Shown here one piece after another: positions 17,676 through 26,260 of a stretch of DNA of 64,000 nucleotides. Source of the stretch: WFQV01 sp964611145 (GTDB taxonomy: Bacteria; Bacteroidota; Ignavibacteria; Ignavibacteriales; Melioribacteraceae); NCBI GenBank assembly GCA_964611145.1, contig CAZSYM010000010.1:6988-70987 (forward strand). The letters run 5' to 3'. Positions within the stretch are counted from its first letter, which is position 1, and every line of letters starts with the position of its first letter. A program made the position numbers and the translations under genes. The notes beneath the pieces are model-generated. The model saw nothing but the letters and a program-made list of their open reading frames with translations, did no database searches and had not been told where the DNA came from.

Positions 17676-18952
17676 TGAAAAAGGTTTTGATTGTCGGGGG
17701 AGGATTTGCGGGACTTTCGGCAGCCGTTTATCTTTCCGAAAAAAACTTCGATATTACTTTATTGGAAGCTTCGCCGTTATTAGGTGGAAGGGCGAAAGCC
17801 GTTGCCTCGCGAGTAAAATCGGAGAAAGTCGATAACGGACAGCATTTGCTAATCGGAGCTTATTCGGAAACGTTGAAATTCCTTAATAAAATCAATGCTT
17901 TGGCAAACTTCGAGCGTTTCCCACGATTATTATTGCCTTTTCTGGAACGAGGCGGAAGATACGCCTATTTGCATATACGTTCCCCCTTTTACCCTTTGAA
18001 CCTTTTTTCCGCCTCAATGCGATTTAATGCAATAGCTTTGCGAAAAAGGGTTAAAATGCTTTTGCCCTTTGTTGCATTGAAAAGTTTGAATGAGACTTTC
18101 GCCGAAAATTCGGAAGAGTGGCTTAAAAATTTGAAACAGGATAATGACGTGCTGAAAGTTTTCTGGAACGTTCTGGGAGTAAGCGCGTTGAATGCTCCTT
18201 TGGCAACAACGGACGTGGGAGTTTTTAAAAGAGTACTTTCGGAAATTTTTCTAAAAGGCAACAAAGCTTTTGAGTTTATTTTACCCGCAAAGAATTTAAC
18301 CGAGGCTTATGTTTTGCCTGCTGTGAATTTTATTAAATCGAGAGGCGGAAAGATTTACACTTCCGAAAAAGTAACAAAGTTAACCGTTGAAAAAAATAGG
18401 GTTAAGGAATTGTTTACCGTTAAAAACCGGTACAACGATTTCGATTTTTTGATTCTTGCAATCCCTTTTTCTTCAACGGTGAAAATTCTTGAATGGAGGA
18501 AATCCCCGGAATATAAAGAATCCCCGATTGTGAATGTTCATTTGTGGCTAAAGGAAAATCCACTTACATGCAAATATGCCGCTTTGATAGATTCCGAATT
18601 TGATTGGCTGTTTAGTGCCGGAAACCGTTTGACCCTTGTTAAGAGTGCCGCTTTCAAGCTTGTTAATAGTATGAATTCCAAAATCGAAAAATTGGCGCTA
18701 AAGGAATTGAGAGAGTTTATTCCCCTTTTTCACGAGGGTTTGGTGGAAGGTGTTGAAACGATAAAGGAAAAAAGAGCCACATTTGTCCCTAGTACAGAAT
18801 TTGAACGGGCGCGGAGGAAATTTTCTTATCGTCCGTTTCGTAATCTTTTCCTTGCAGGGGATTGGACAACAAAAGGCTTTCCGGCTACAATAGAGGGAGC
18901 GGTGCGTAGTGGCGTTAGAGTTGTAAATGAGATATTAAAAGCTTCTTTTTAA
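17675..18952 (+). CDS. hpnE: Squalene-forming FAD oxidoreductase HpnE
   Basis: A 425-residue amine-oxidase-fold flavoprotein. It has the dinucleotide motif VLIVGGGFAGLSAAVYL at the N-terminus, GGRAKAV soon after, and the C-terminal FAD motif LFLAGDWTTKGFPATIEGAV. HpnE reduces hydroxysqualene to squalene. The start at 17675 shares its A with the hpnD stop. A phytoene/carotene desaturase is the family-level alternative. No squalene-hopene cyclase lies in the window, so the end product is not fixed here. Confidence 0.9.
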   Translation: MKKVLIVGGGFAGLSAAVYLSEKNFDITLLEASPLLGGRAKAVASRVKSEKVDNGQHLLIGAYSETLKFLNKINALANFERFPRLLLPFLERGGRYAYLHIRSPFYPLNLFSASMRFNAIALRKRVKMLLPFVALKSLNETFAENSEEWLKNLKQDNDVLKVFWNVLGVSALNAPLATTDVGVFKRVLSEIFLKGNKAFEFILPAKNLTEAYVLPAVNFIKSRGGKIYTSEKVTKLTVEKNRVKELFTVKNRYNDFDFLILAIPFSSTVKILEWRKSPEYKESPIVNVHLWLKENPLTCKYAALIDSEFDWLFSAGNRLTLVKSAAFKLVNSMNSKIEKLALKELREFIPLFHEGLVEGVETIKEKRATFVPSTEFERARRKFSYRPFRNLFLAGDWTTKGFPATIEGAVRSGVRVVNEILKASF

Positions 18953-18960
18953 AAAACCTT

Positions 18961-19995
18961 TTACAAACTGCTTCTTACAAAGCCGAATATTGTGCGCGGA
19001 TATGTGTCCGTAATTATTAAAAAGCCGAGCGTGTCCAATCTTGCTATCCCCTCCCAGTTGCGGGCGTCCTTATCGAGTGATAGCTTTAAGTAAAGAGGAG
19101 GCTGGTCGCTTAATGTTATTCCGTTTTTTGAAAAATGTAATTGTAGAATTCTTTCTACTCGCTCTGCCTTCGAATGCGATTTCCCTATACCAAATTTTTT
19201 TGCTATTTCATCTTCCGCTGGTTGTAAGTCACTTTTATCACCGGGGTAAAAGAAATTTATTACCCAGAGGTTATTATTTGAATCAACGGAGGTGGCATCC
19301 GTGATTCTGTATTCAATGTGTGGAAAAGGAATATTGTTAACATGGTTCAAGTGTTTATCAAGTAAGTGAGCTTTGGGGTGTGGGTTTACATTCTCTCCGT
19401 TTGCTTCGTGAATAGTAAAAACAAAATCCTTTGTTATACCGATGGTTTCTTCGGAAAGGTTTTGTATCCCGCTTTGCGAATTAATTTTTGTTTCTGTCGT
19501 TTTGAAAAATTTTATGGAATCGTTTTCAAAAATCCCCTTCATTATTATTGCGTTGGTTTGTCCGTATTCATTTATTTCTACGGAAAGGTAGCATGTGTCT
19601 TTTTCGAAAGCGATGGCTTCGCAGCCGGAACCCCATTTCCCGAACTCGGAGAAGCCTTTTATGTTTATAGGAATCGTTATTGGGGAGATAGGTGTGGTGT
19701 CTTTACCCGCAATGTATTCGAGTATTCTCTCTTTGGGTATGGAATAAAATTTTCCGCTTGCAATATTGTCTTTGTTAAAAACGTATTGGGGTAAAAGAAT
19801 TAAATCGTTTCCGTGCCATGCCAAACCGGAGAATTCGTTCCTTTTGCTTTGTGCATTCCCCGAAAGTTTGATTTCCAAAATTTGATGTTCGGCAATTATT
19901 TTGAAATTTCTATCGTGGCTCCGCAGATGATTTTCATGGCATGATAATAAAAGGAAGATGAGAAATAAAAAAGCGAGTGTACGAAAATATTTCAT
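18961..19995 (-). CDS. Lipoprotein, probable phytase-like/SdiA-regulated beta-propeller
   Basis: A 344-residue protein with a lipoprotein signal (FLFLIFLLLSC, Cys lipidated). Body motifs EFSGLAWHGNDLILLPQ, GCEAIAFEKDTCYLSVE and NWEGIARLDTLGFLIITD resemble 'esterase-like activity of phytase' and SdiA-regulated propellers; this family call is by motif memory. It is convergent with hpnE (9 bases apart) and divergent from the GlmU-like gene. Periplasmic or outer-membrane location expected; substrate unknown. Confidence 0.6.
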   Translation of the reverse strand: MKYFRTLAFLFLIFLLLSCHENHLRSHDRNFKIIAEHQILEIKLSGNAQSKRNEFSGLAWHGNDLILLPQYVFNKDNIASGKFYSIPKERILEYIAGKDTTPISPITIPINIKGFSEFGKWGSGCEAIAFEKDTCYLSVEINEYGQTNAIIMKGIFENDSIKFFKTTETKINSQSGIQNLSEETIGITKDFVFTIHEANGENVNPHPKAHLLDKHLNHVNNIPFPHIEYRITDATSVDSNNNLWVINFFYPGDKSDLQPAEDEIAKKFGIGKSHSKAERVERILQLHFSKNGITLSDQPPLYLKLSLDKDARNWEGIARLDTLGFLIITDTYPRTIFGFVRSSL

Positions 19996-20167
19996 CTACT
20001 TCTCCAAATTTTTGCTTACTACAAAAATAGTTTATTCTTTAATGCTGGCAAAGGAAAGGAATAGATTAAATAACGTTAGTTTGTAGGTTCGTAGATTTTT
20101 TTGTTGCATTTATTAAAACTTTTTCCAAATTTGCTCCCTTAAATTTTTCAAAAGTATTGGTGAGAAA

Positions 20168-21433
20168 ATGAAAGAAGCAATAATTCTTTTTGAGGACAAA
20201 CAAGTTAAAAATCTTTTCCCTTTGACTTTTACTCGACCTGTTTATGATTTGCGTTGTGGTATAATGACACTCGGAGAAAAAATACGCTTCGATTATCCTG
20301 GCAAAGAATCTATATTTTTTACGAGAGATTATTTGCAAGAAGTTATGAAAGAGGCTCATCCGACACATTTGGTTAATGACGTACCGAATGATTTAGAAAA
20401 AGCTCTTTTTATTAATGGGCGCGTAATGGAAAACAATCTTGGGCACTTGTTACCTTTCGACGGCGAGGACGCCGTTTTCAAGAATGGTGATGTAATAATT
20501 GGTGCTCGTCTTAGTGGAGATAATCTGAAAAAAGCCTTGGGAGATTTAACGCGATTTGTTCCCGAGGAAAATCTGGTGGGTTTCCCTATTAAAGAAACAG
20601 AGATTAAATATATTACATATCAATGGGATTTGGTTTCCAGAAACGGTGAGCAAATAGTTGTCGATTTCGACCGATTGGTTGATAGAAACAAACCGATGAA
20701 CTTGGGTAAAGTCTATGCCGGTGTGAATATGATTCAGCCTAACAACATCTACATTGGGAAAGATGCCAAAATTAAACCTGGCGTTGTGTTGGATGCCGAA
20801 GAAGGTCCAATATACATAGGAAGCGGGGCTACCATTATGGCTAATGCTGTGATTGAGGGCCCTTGCTACATTGGTGAAAAGACGAAAATTAAAGTGGCGG
20901 CAAAGATTTATGAGAATACAAGTATCGGACCTGTCTGTAAAGTTGGCGGCGAGGTGGAGGAATCTATCATCCATTCCTATTCCAATAAGCAACATGACGG
21001 ATTTCTCGGACATGCTTATTTGGGGCAATGGGTTAATCTTGGTGCCGATACGAATAACAGCGATTTGAAAAATAATTATGGCAATGTGAAAGTTTTTATT
21101 AACGACGAGCCCGTTGATAGCGGTTCCATGTTTGTTGGCTTAACAATGGGTGACCATTCTAAGAGTGGCATTAATACTATGTTTAATACGGGTACCGTTG
21201 CTGGTTTCTGCGCGAATATTTTCGGCGGTGGTTTCCCTCCGAAATATATACCCTCCTTTGCATGGGGCGGGGCGGAAGGAATGGTAACTTATAAACTCGA
21301 AAAAGCTATTGAGGTTGCTGAACGAGTAATGGCGCGTCGAGATGTGGAACTTACCGAAGCGGGCAAGAAACTTTTTGCAAAAATTTTCGAAATGACGAAA
21401 GCCGAAAGAGAAAAAAGAAATATGGATAACTAA
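20168..21433 (+). CDS. Alternative (bacteroidete-type) GlmU-like sugar-phosphate nucleotidylyltransferase/acyltransferase
   Basis: A 421-residue protein. The N-half begins MKEAIILFEDKQVKNLFPLTFTRPVY and has the degenerate nucleotidyltransferase fold of the bacteroidete GlmU-like family. The C-half (from about residue 195) is a left-handed beta-helix of hexapeptide repeats (IYIGKDAKIKPGVVLDAE, IYIGSGATIMANAVIEGP). The ending GGGFPPKYIPSFAWGG is typical of this family. Probable role: glucosamine-1-phosphate acetylation and UDP-GlcNAc formation for peptidoglycan and LPS. nagB follows 27 bases later, placing two amino-sugar-phosphate enzymes together. Confidence 0.82.
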   Translation: MKEAIILFEDKQVKNLFPLTFTRPVYDLRCGIMTLGEKIRFDYPGKESIFFTRDYLQEVMKEAHPTHLVNDVPNDLEKALFINGRVMENNLGHLLPFDGEDAVFKNGDVIIGARLSGDNLKKALGDLTRFVPEENLVGFPIKETEIKYITYQWDLVSRNGEQIVVDFDRLVDRNKPMNLGKVYAGVNMIQPNNIYIGKDAKIKPGVVLDAEEGPIYIGSGATIMANAVIEGPCYIGEKTKIKVAAKIYENTSIGPVCKVGGEVEESIIHSYSNKQHDGFLGHAYLGQWVNLGADTNNSDLKNNYGNVKVFINDEPVDSGSMFVGLTMGDHSKSGINTMFNTGTVAGFCANIFGGGFPPKYIPSFAWGGAEGMVTYKLEKAIEVAERVMARRDVELTEAGKKLFAKIFEMTKAEREKRNMDN

Positions 21434-21460
21434 AACCTATAATCAAAAGGAGTAAACGCA

Positions 21461-22273
21461 ATGAGAGTAATTATTCAACCTAATTACGATATGGTTTCCA
21501 AATGGGTAGCAAATTATGTGGCTAAAAGGATTAATGAATTTAAACCGACAGCTAAAAAGCCCTTTGTGCTTGGGCTTCCCACGGGTTCGAGTCCGATTGG
21601 AACGTATAAAGAATTGATTAAACTTTATAAAAAGGGGATTGTGTCTTTTAAGAATGTCGTTACTTTCAATATGGATGAATATGTGGGTATCCCGGAAGAC
21701 CATCCCGAAAGTTATCATTCTTTTATGTGGAACAATTTCTTTAAGCATATAGATATTCCTAAAAAAAATGTTAATATCCTTAACGGCAATGCTAAGGATT
21801 TGCAAAAAGAATGCGATAACTATGAAAAGAAAATCAAGAAATATGGCGGCATCAAATTATTCCTCGGCGGGATAGGACCTGATGGGCATATTGCTTTCAA
21901 CGAGCCGGGTTCATCGCTTAATTCGAGAACAAGAGTTAAGACATTAAGAAAAGATACAATTATTGCTAATTCCCGTTTTTTTGATAATGATATAAATAAA
22001 GTTCCGAAAACTGCTTTGACCGTGGGCGTGGGTACGGTGCTCGATTCCGAAGAAGTGCTTATTATTATTACTGGACATAATAAAGCGCGGGCGCTTGCCA
22101 AAGTCGTTGAAGACGGTGTTAATCACATGTGGACCGTTAGCGCTTTGCAACTTCACCCGAAAGGAATTATTGTTTGCGACGACGATGCAACTTATGAGTT
22201 GAAAGTAGGTACGGTGCAATACTTTAAAGATATTGAATCGGAAAATCTTGACCCGAAGACTTTATTAAAATAA
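21461..22273 (+). CDS. nagB: Glucosamine-6-phosphate deaminase
   Basis: A 270-residue NagB: LGLPTGSSPIGTYKELI phosphate loop, TFNMDEYVGI with the catalytic Asp, GGIGPDGHIAFNEPGSS with the catalytic His region, and TVGVGTVLDSEEVLIIITG. It converts glucosamine 6-phosphate to fructose 6-phosphate and ammonia in the cytoplasm. Strong aaaggag ribosome site. A terminator follows. Confidence 0.95.
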   Translation: MRVIIQPNYDMVSKWVANYVAKRINEFKPTAKKPFVLGLPTGSSPIGTYKELIKLYKKGIVSFKNVVTFNMDEYVGIPEDHPESYHSFMWNNFFKHIDIPKKNVNILNGNAKDLQKECDNYEKKIKKYGGIKLFLGGIGPDGHIAFNEPGSSLNSRTRVKTLRKDTIIANSRFFDNDINKVPKTALTVGVGTVLDSEEVLIIITGHNKARALAKVVEDGVNHMWTVSALQLHPKGIIVCDDDATYELKVGTVQYFKDIESENLDPKTLLK

Positions 22274-22282
22274 AGTAAATGC

Positions 22283-22309
22283 AAGGGTGGAATATCCGCC
22301 CCTTTTTTC
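22283..22309 (+). terminator. Probable Rho-independent terminator after nagB
   Basis: aagggtgg / ccgcccctt stem with one bulged C, a 5-base loop and a T6 run. It separates nagB from the respiratory-complex operon. Confidence 0.7.
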
Positions 22310-22417
22310 TTTAAAATATTTTTTGAACAGTTTGGAATTTTAATATAAAAAGCAGGATATTTGAATCTTAATTTTCTGATTATTGAACGGAATCGTTTAC
22401 TGAGAATGGTTGATTAA

Positions 22418-22906
22418 ATGAGTAGATTTACTTTTACCTTTGCGATTCTATTTGCCATTTGGGTCGGATTAACTTCCACGTTTAATCCTCAAGAGCTAAT
22501 AGCCGGTGCGGTTTTGAGTTTGATTATCGCTTCTTTTTCTTATAAGACTTTTACTGAGTACGGGCTTAAATTCTTTCATCCGCAAAAAATATTTTACATT
22601 ATCAAATATCTGTTTGTTTTTATAATTGCTCTTATAAAAGCAAACCTTGATGTTGCCCGCCGGGTGATTGATCCTAAGTTGCCCATTAATCCCGGAATTG
22701 TCGAGTATAAAACTCAATTGACCGATAACGCCGCAAAAGTAATTTTGGCGAACTCTATAACGCTTACCCCAGGAACACTAACTGTGGATATCAAAGATGA
22801 CAAGCTTTATATCCATTGGATAGATGTGGTTTCCAAAGAGCCGGAGATTATTTATAAGGAAATCGGTGAAAATTTTGAGAAAGTTCTGAAGGAAATATTC
22901 TCATGA
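22418..22906 (+). CDS. MnhE/MbxA-type subunit of the Mbx/MBS-like respiratory complex
   Basis: A 162-residue membrane protein of the MnhE/MrpE family: two or three N-terminal helices, the stretch KANLDVARRVIDPKLPINPGI, then ANSITLTPGTLTVDIKDD, which is diagnostic of MnhE. It is the first gene of a 14-gene operon in the same order as archaeal mbx/mbs. It is part of the sodium/proton antiporter-like membrane module. The 144-base leader holds the nagB terminator; no promoter could be fixed. The stop overlaps the next start (ATGA). Confidence 0.9.
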   Translation: MSRFTFTFAILFAIWVGLTSTFNPQELIAGAVLSLIIASFSYKTFTEYGLKFFHPQKIFYIIKYLFVFIIALIKANLDVARRVIDPKLPINPGIVEYKTQLTDNAAKVILANSITLTPGTLTVDIKDDKLYIHWIDVVSKEPEIIYKEIGENFEKVLKEIFS

Positions 22907-23151
22907 CTATTGTTTATTTGGCGATTTTGTTATTGGCAATTCTTTTTGCAACTTTAAGAGGAGTATTAGGTCCCACACCCTCGGATAGAATTATTGCTTT
23001 GGATAACCTGACAACGATAATAACGGCGGGTTTGGTTCTGCTTGCGTATTTTTATCAGCGTTATATTTATGTGGATGTCTCCCTTGTATATGCTATCCTT
23101 TCTTATGTCGGAGTGCTTACTCTGGCGCGTTATATGGAGGGTGGACTATGA
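22903..23151 (+). CDS. MnhF/MbxB-type subunit
   Basis: An 82-residue protein with three membrane helices and the MnhF signature RGVLGPTPSDRIIALDNLTT. It overlaps the flanking genes by ATGA on both sides. In MBH/MBS the MnhF-like subunit belongs to the ion-translocation module. Confidence 0.9.
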   Translation: MTIVYLAILLLAILFATLRGVLGPTPSDRIIALDNLTTIITAGLVLLAYFYQRYIYVDVSLVYAILSYVGVLTLARYMEGGL

Positions 23152-23489
23152 TTATGGAAATTATAGGATATGTGCTTATTACCGTAGGCGTCCTTTTCCT
23201 ATTTCTGGGAGCGCTTGGGATTTTTAGAATGCCCGATGTTTTTACTCGTTTGCAAGCCGGTACAAAAGCCACTACACTCGGTGCTTTGGGCGCAATTATC
23301 GGTGTTGGGTTTTTGCAACCCGAATGGTTCTGGAAGCTTTTGATTATTGCTACTTTTATTGCCATTTCCAATCCCATTAGTTCGCATGCGTTGGCGAGAG
23401 GTAGTTATAAAAAGGGAATTCGCCCTTACGTGAAGGAAGAAAATATGGACGACTACGAGAAAGTTGCGGAAAAGGAAGAGGTGGAATGA
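23148..23489 (+). CDS. MnhG/MbxC-type subunit
   Basis: A 113-residue MnhG family protein: three membrane helices, the motif FLFLGALGIFRMPDVFTRL and QAGTKATTLGALGAIIG, then the NPISSHALARGSY end. The C-terminal ~25 residues are charged (DDYEKVAEKEEVE). Its stop overlaps the next start. Confidence 0.9.
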   Translation: MIMEIIGYVLITVGVLFLFLGALGIFRMPDVFTRLQAGTKATTLGALGAIIGVGFLQPEWFWKLLIIATFIAISNPISSHALARGSYKKGIRPYVKEENMDDYEKVAEKEEVE

Positions 23490-23737
23490 TGGATTGGATG
23501 ACGATTTTGATTTTGGCTTTGGCAATTGTACTTATTATAGCTTCGATTTTTTCCGTTTATCAAAAAGACTTGCTTCTTGCAGTATTGGGTACCTCTGCGG
23601 TATCCGTTGTTTTAAGTGCTCTCTATTTTATTTTGCAGGCTCCCGATGTGGCGCTTACGGAAGCGGCTATTGGAGTGGCACTTACTACGGTAATCTTCGT
23701 TATTACGATTAAGAAAACCAAAAGGTACGAGGAATGA
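23486..23737 (+). CDS. MbxD-like subunit (DUF4040)
   Basis: An 83-residue, three-helix protein with LQAPDVALTEAAIGVALTT, the hallmark of the DUF4040/MbhD family, which corresponds to one piece of the C-terminal part of MrpA. Its presence as a free gene separates Mbh/Mbx-type complexes from standalone antiporters with a full MrpA. The acidic residue in this motif is thought to lie in the ion path. Confidence 0.88.
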   Translation: MMDWMTILILALAIVLIIASIFSVYQKDLLLAVLGTSAVSVVLSALYFILQAPDVALTEAAIGVALTTVIFVITIKKTKRYEE

Positions 23738-24420
23738 GAAAGATTGTGGCAATCCTTTTGTTGGCTATCGTCGGATATTATCTCGTTAGCATTTTTTTGC
23801 ATGTCCCCTTCGGAGAAAAACCTACTGGCGTGGGAGAATATTATTTGGATAATGCACCCACCGAAACGGGAGCCGCAAATGCCGTGACGTCCATTGTGGT
23901 TAGTTATAGAGGTTTCGATACCTTGGGCGAGGTTACCGTTCTTTTCCTTGCTGCAACTGGCTTGGGAGCTATACTTTTCGATAAACGTGGAAAACAGAGA
24001 AGACGTCAGAACGCAAGTATAATAGTCAAACAAACTTCGAAACTTATCTATCCTTTGATTGTATTGCTCGGTGCGTATGTGTTTGTTCACGGACATCTGA
24101 CTCCCGGGGGAGGTTTTCAAGGCGGTGCAATAATTGCCACAGGTGTTTTGCTCATGTTTATGGCTTATCGTAAATTCGAAACAAATCATAAAGCCCTCAG
24201 TTGGATTGAATCCCTTGCCGGTATTACTTTTGTTACGTTAGGACTCTCGGGTTTGATTTGGGGATTCAGCTTTTTGCAAAATTTACCCCCGCAGTATTTG
24301 GGACAATTAAACGATTTGGTGAGTGCCGGTATTATCCCGCTCATTTATATAGCTGTAGGTTTTAAGGTGGGAGCCGAATTGACGGCGCTGTTAGATAACA
24401 TGTTAAAAACAATTAAGTGA
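23734..24420 (+). CDS. MbhE-like plus MnhB/MbxF-like fused subunit
   Basis: A 228-residue membrane protein with two parts. Residues 1-90 include SIVVSYRGFDTLGEVTVLF, as in MbhE and the MrpA C-terminal region. From about residue 100 the MnhB domain follows, with LIVLLGAYVFVHGHLTPGGG and FQGGAIIATGVLL. In some organisms these are separate genes; here they are one continuous frame. It overlaps the preceding DUF4040 gene by four bases. Confidence 0.85.
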   Translation: MRKIVAILLLAIVGYYLVSIFLHVPFGEKPTGVGEYYLDNAPTETGAANAVTSIVVSYRGFDTLGEVTVLFLAATGLGAILFDKRGKQRRRQNASIIVKQTSKLIYPLIVLLGAYVFVHGHLTPGGGFQGGAIIATGVLLMFMAYRKFETNHKALSWIESLAGITFVTLGLSGLIWGFSFLQNLPPQYLGQLNDLVSAGIIPLIYIAVGFKVGAELTALLDNMLKTIK

Positions 24421-24421
24421 T

Positions 24422-24763
24422 ATGATTTTTTACGTGACTTCAATATTGGTAATCTTAATCGGCCTTTATGCCGTATTGGTCAAGAAAAATCTGATTAAGA
24501 TTGTAATAGGACTTTCGATTGTGGATAGCGGTGTTAATCTGTTGCTGATTTCCATAGGTTATGTTAAGAATGCTACCGCGCCAATTTTTTCCCGACCGGA
24601 TTTAACGGCTGATAAAATGGTTGACCCTGTGCCTCAAGCTCTTGTGCTTACGGCAATAGTAATTGGTTTGGGTGTTACCGCCGTTGCTCTTTCGTTGGTG
24701 ATACGTCTTTATGATCATCATAAAACTTTAAATATTGATAAGATTCGGAAATTGAAATGGTAG
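24422..24763 (+). CDS. MnhC/NuoK-like subunit (MbxG type)
   Basis: A 113-residue protein with three membrane helices, homologous to MnhC/NuoK: YAVLVKKNLIKIVIGLSIVDSGVNLLLIS, then PVPQALVLTAIVIGLGVTAVALSL. It begins two bases after the previous stop. Confidence 0.9.
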   Translation: MIFYVTSILVILIGLYAVLVKKNLIKIVIGLSIVDSGVNLLLISIGYVKNATAPIFSRPDLTADKMVDPVPQALVLTAIVIGLGVTAVALSLVIRLYDHHKTLNIDKIRKLKW

Positions 24764-24772
24764 GATTTTAAG

Positions 24773-26236
24773 ATGAATGTGAGTCCGGTGCATTTTATCG
24801 CTATTCCTCTTCTCGCGGCGTTTTTGATTCCGCTGATTGGTAAAGCTTCCAAGAAAGCGGTTAAATACGTTCCCGGAATAGTTCTTCTTTATTTGATTTA
24901 TGTCGGTATAACTCTTTATCCTAAAGCGTTTGAACACCCTATTGTGGAGATAATAGCCGGTTTTAAACCGCCTTTCGGTATTGTGCTTTATTACGGTCCG
25001 TTAGCGGCTTTCCTTACTACAATGGTTGCAATGGTGGGCTTTGTGATTTGGCTTTATAGTTTCCGCTTTATTATTCGTGAGCCTATAGAAAAGTATTACA
25101 TGTTGTTCATGTTGCTTATTACCGGCGCAACGGGAATAATGCTGACGGGCGATGCTTTTAACCTTTTTGTCTTTTTCGAAATCACAGCCATTGCTGCGTA
25201 TTCTTTGACCGCCTTCTTGCGGGACAAGGACGGAGCTGAGGCGGCTTTTAAATATCTTCTGATAGGTTCCTTTTCCTCCACATTCTTTTTGCTTGCTATT
25301 GCTCTTATTTATTCCAATACGCACACTTTGAATATGGCTGATATTGCCGTTAAAATGAAAGATGTGGCTTTACCGATAAAATTGATGATTTTGATTTTCT
25401 TTATTGCCGGTTTGGGGATAGAGTCGGAAATTTTCCCTTTGAACGGCTGGGCGCCTGATGCATATTCGCAAGCGCCTACGCCTGTTGCCGCTGTTTTTGC
25501 CGGTATCGTGGTTAAAGCGGCGATTTATGCCTTGCTCAGAATAGTATTCCTCATGTTCGATTTCCCAAGTGTTTTTAGCCTTCTCCTTGTGTTGGGAGTT
25601 GTAACCATGCTCATTGCGGAAATGAGCGCAATGAAGCAACACCAGATTAAGAGAATGCTCGCTTTCTCTTCTATAGGGCAAATGGGTCTGATTTTAATTG
25701 CTTTCAGTATCGCTACCGTTTCCAGTGTGCAGGCGGCTTTGTTCCAAATGGTAAATCATATGCTTATCAAAGCTTTGCTCTTTTTTGCCGCTGGATACCT
25801 TGTTTTTCATTCCGGCTCCAAGGAGATTTCAGCTCTGGACGGTTTGGGGAAAGAAAAACCAATTACAAGTTTCTTTTTTGCTTTCGGAGCCTTGGCTATT
25901 CTCGGCTTACCCCCTTTCTCCGGATTTTGGGGAAAACTTTTTATATTACTTTCGGCGGCTAACAAGCATTTCGTGCTCGTCATTGTTTTGATTTTAATAA
26001 GCGGTGTAATAGAAGCGGTTTATTATTTGAGAGTGGTAATTCGCCTTTATCTTTATAAAGAAACAACTAAAGAAGTTCGCCGTACGCCGATTTCCGGCTT
26101 GGTTGCCATGGGCATTCTGGTTGTCGTGATAATTTTATTGGGACTTTATCCGAATGCCATTTATGATTCCTTGCAACCTGCGGCAAAGGATTTATTGAAT
26201 AAAACGGCTTACATAAAAACAGTGTTACCTTTGTAA
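24773..26236 (+). CDS. MnhD/NuoN-like antiporter subunit 1 (MbxH type)
   Basis: A 487-residue proton-pump subunit with about 14 membrane helices. The helix-5 glutamate is present (FNLFVFFEITAIAAYS) and so is the helix-8 lysine (FAGIVVKAAIYALL). The usual helix-7 lysine is replaced: the stretch reads GLGIESEIFPLNGWAPDAY where MrpD/NuoN have K before the FPL motif. It is the first of two consecutive antiporter-like genes, as in MBS (two pumps) and unlike MBH (one). Confidence 0.92.
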   Translation: MNVSPVHFIAIPLLAAFLIPLIGKASKKAVKYVPGIVLLYLIYVGITLYPKAFEHPIVEIIAGFKPPFGIVLYYGPLAAFLTTMVAMVGFVIWLYSFRFIIREPIEKYYMLFMLLITGATGIMLTGDAFNLFVFFEITAIAAYSLTAFLRDKDGAEAAFKYLLIGSFSSTFFLLAIALIYSNTHTLNMADIAVKMKDVALPIKLMILIFFIAGLGIESEIFPLNGWAPDAYSQAPTPVAAVFAGIVVKAAIYALLRIVFLMFDFPSVFSLLLVLGVVTMLIAEMSAMKQHQIKRMLAFSSIGQMGLILIAFSIATVSSVQAALFQMVNHMLIKALLFFAAGYLVFHSGSKEISALDGLGKEKPITSFFFAFGALAILGLPPFSGFWGKLFILLSAANKHFVLVIVLILISGVIEAVYYLRVVIRLYLYKETTKEVRRTPISGLVAMGILVVVIILLGLYPNAIYDSLQPAAKDLLNKTAYIKTVLPL

Positions 26237-26260
26237 CGGAGAGATTTGAGGATTGTGTGT

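Noticed and set aside
20100..20133. Promoter for the GlmU-like gene (TTTG, 22 bases, CAAATTTG)
   Set aside because: The spacer is longer than the Bacteroidetes norm and the -7 element is mismatched in an AT-rich stretch.
22418..24763. Standalone Mrp Na+/H+ antiporter operon
   Set aside because: No full-length MrpA is present, and the genes run without interruption into NuoH/B/C/D-like redox subunits.
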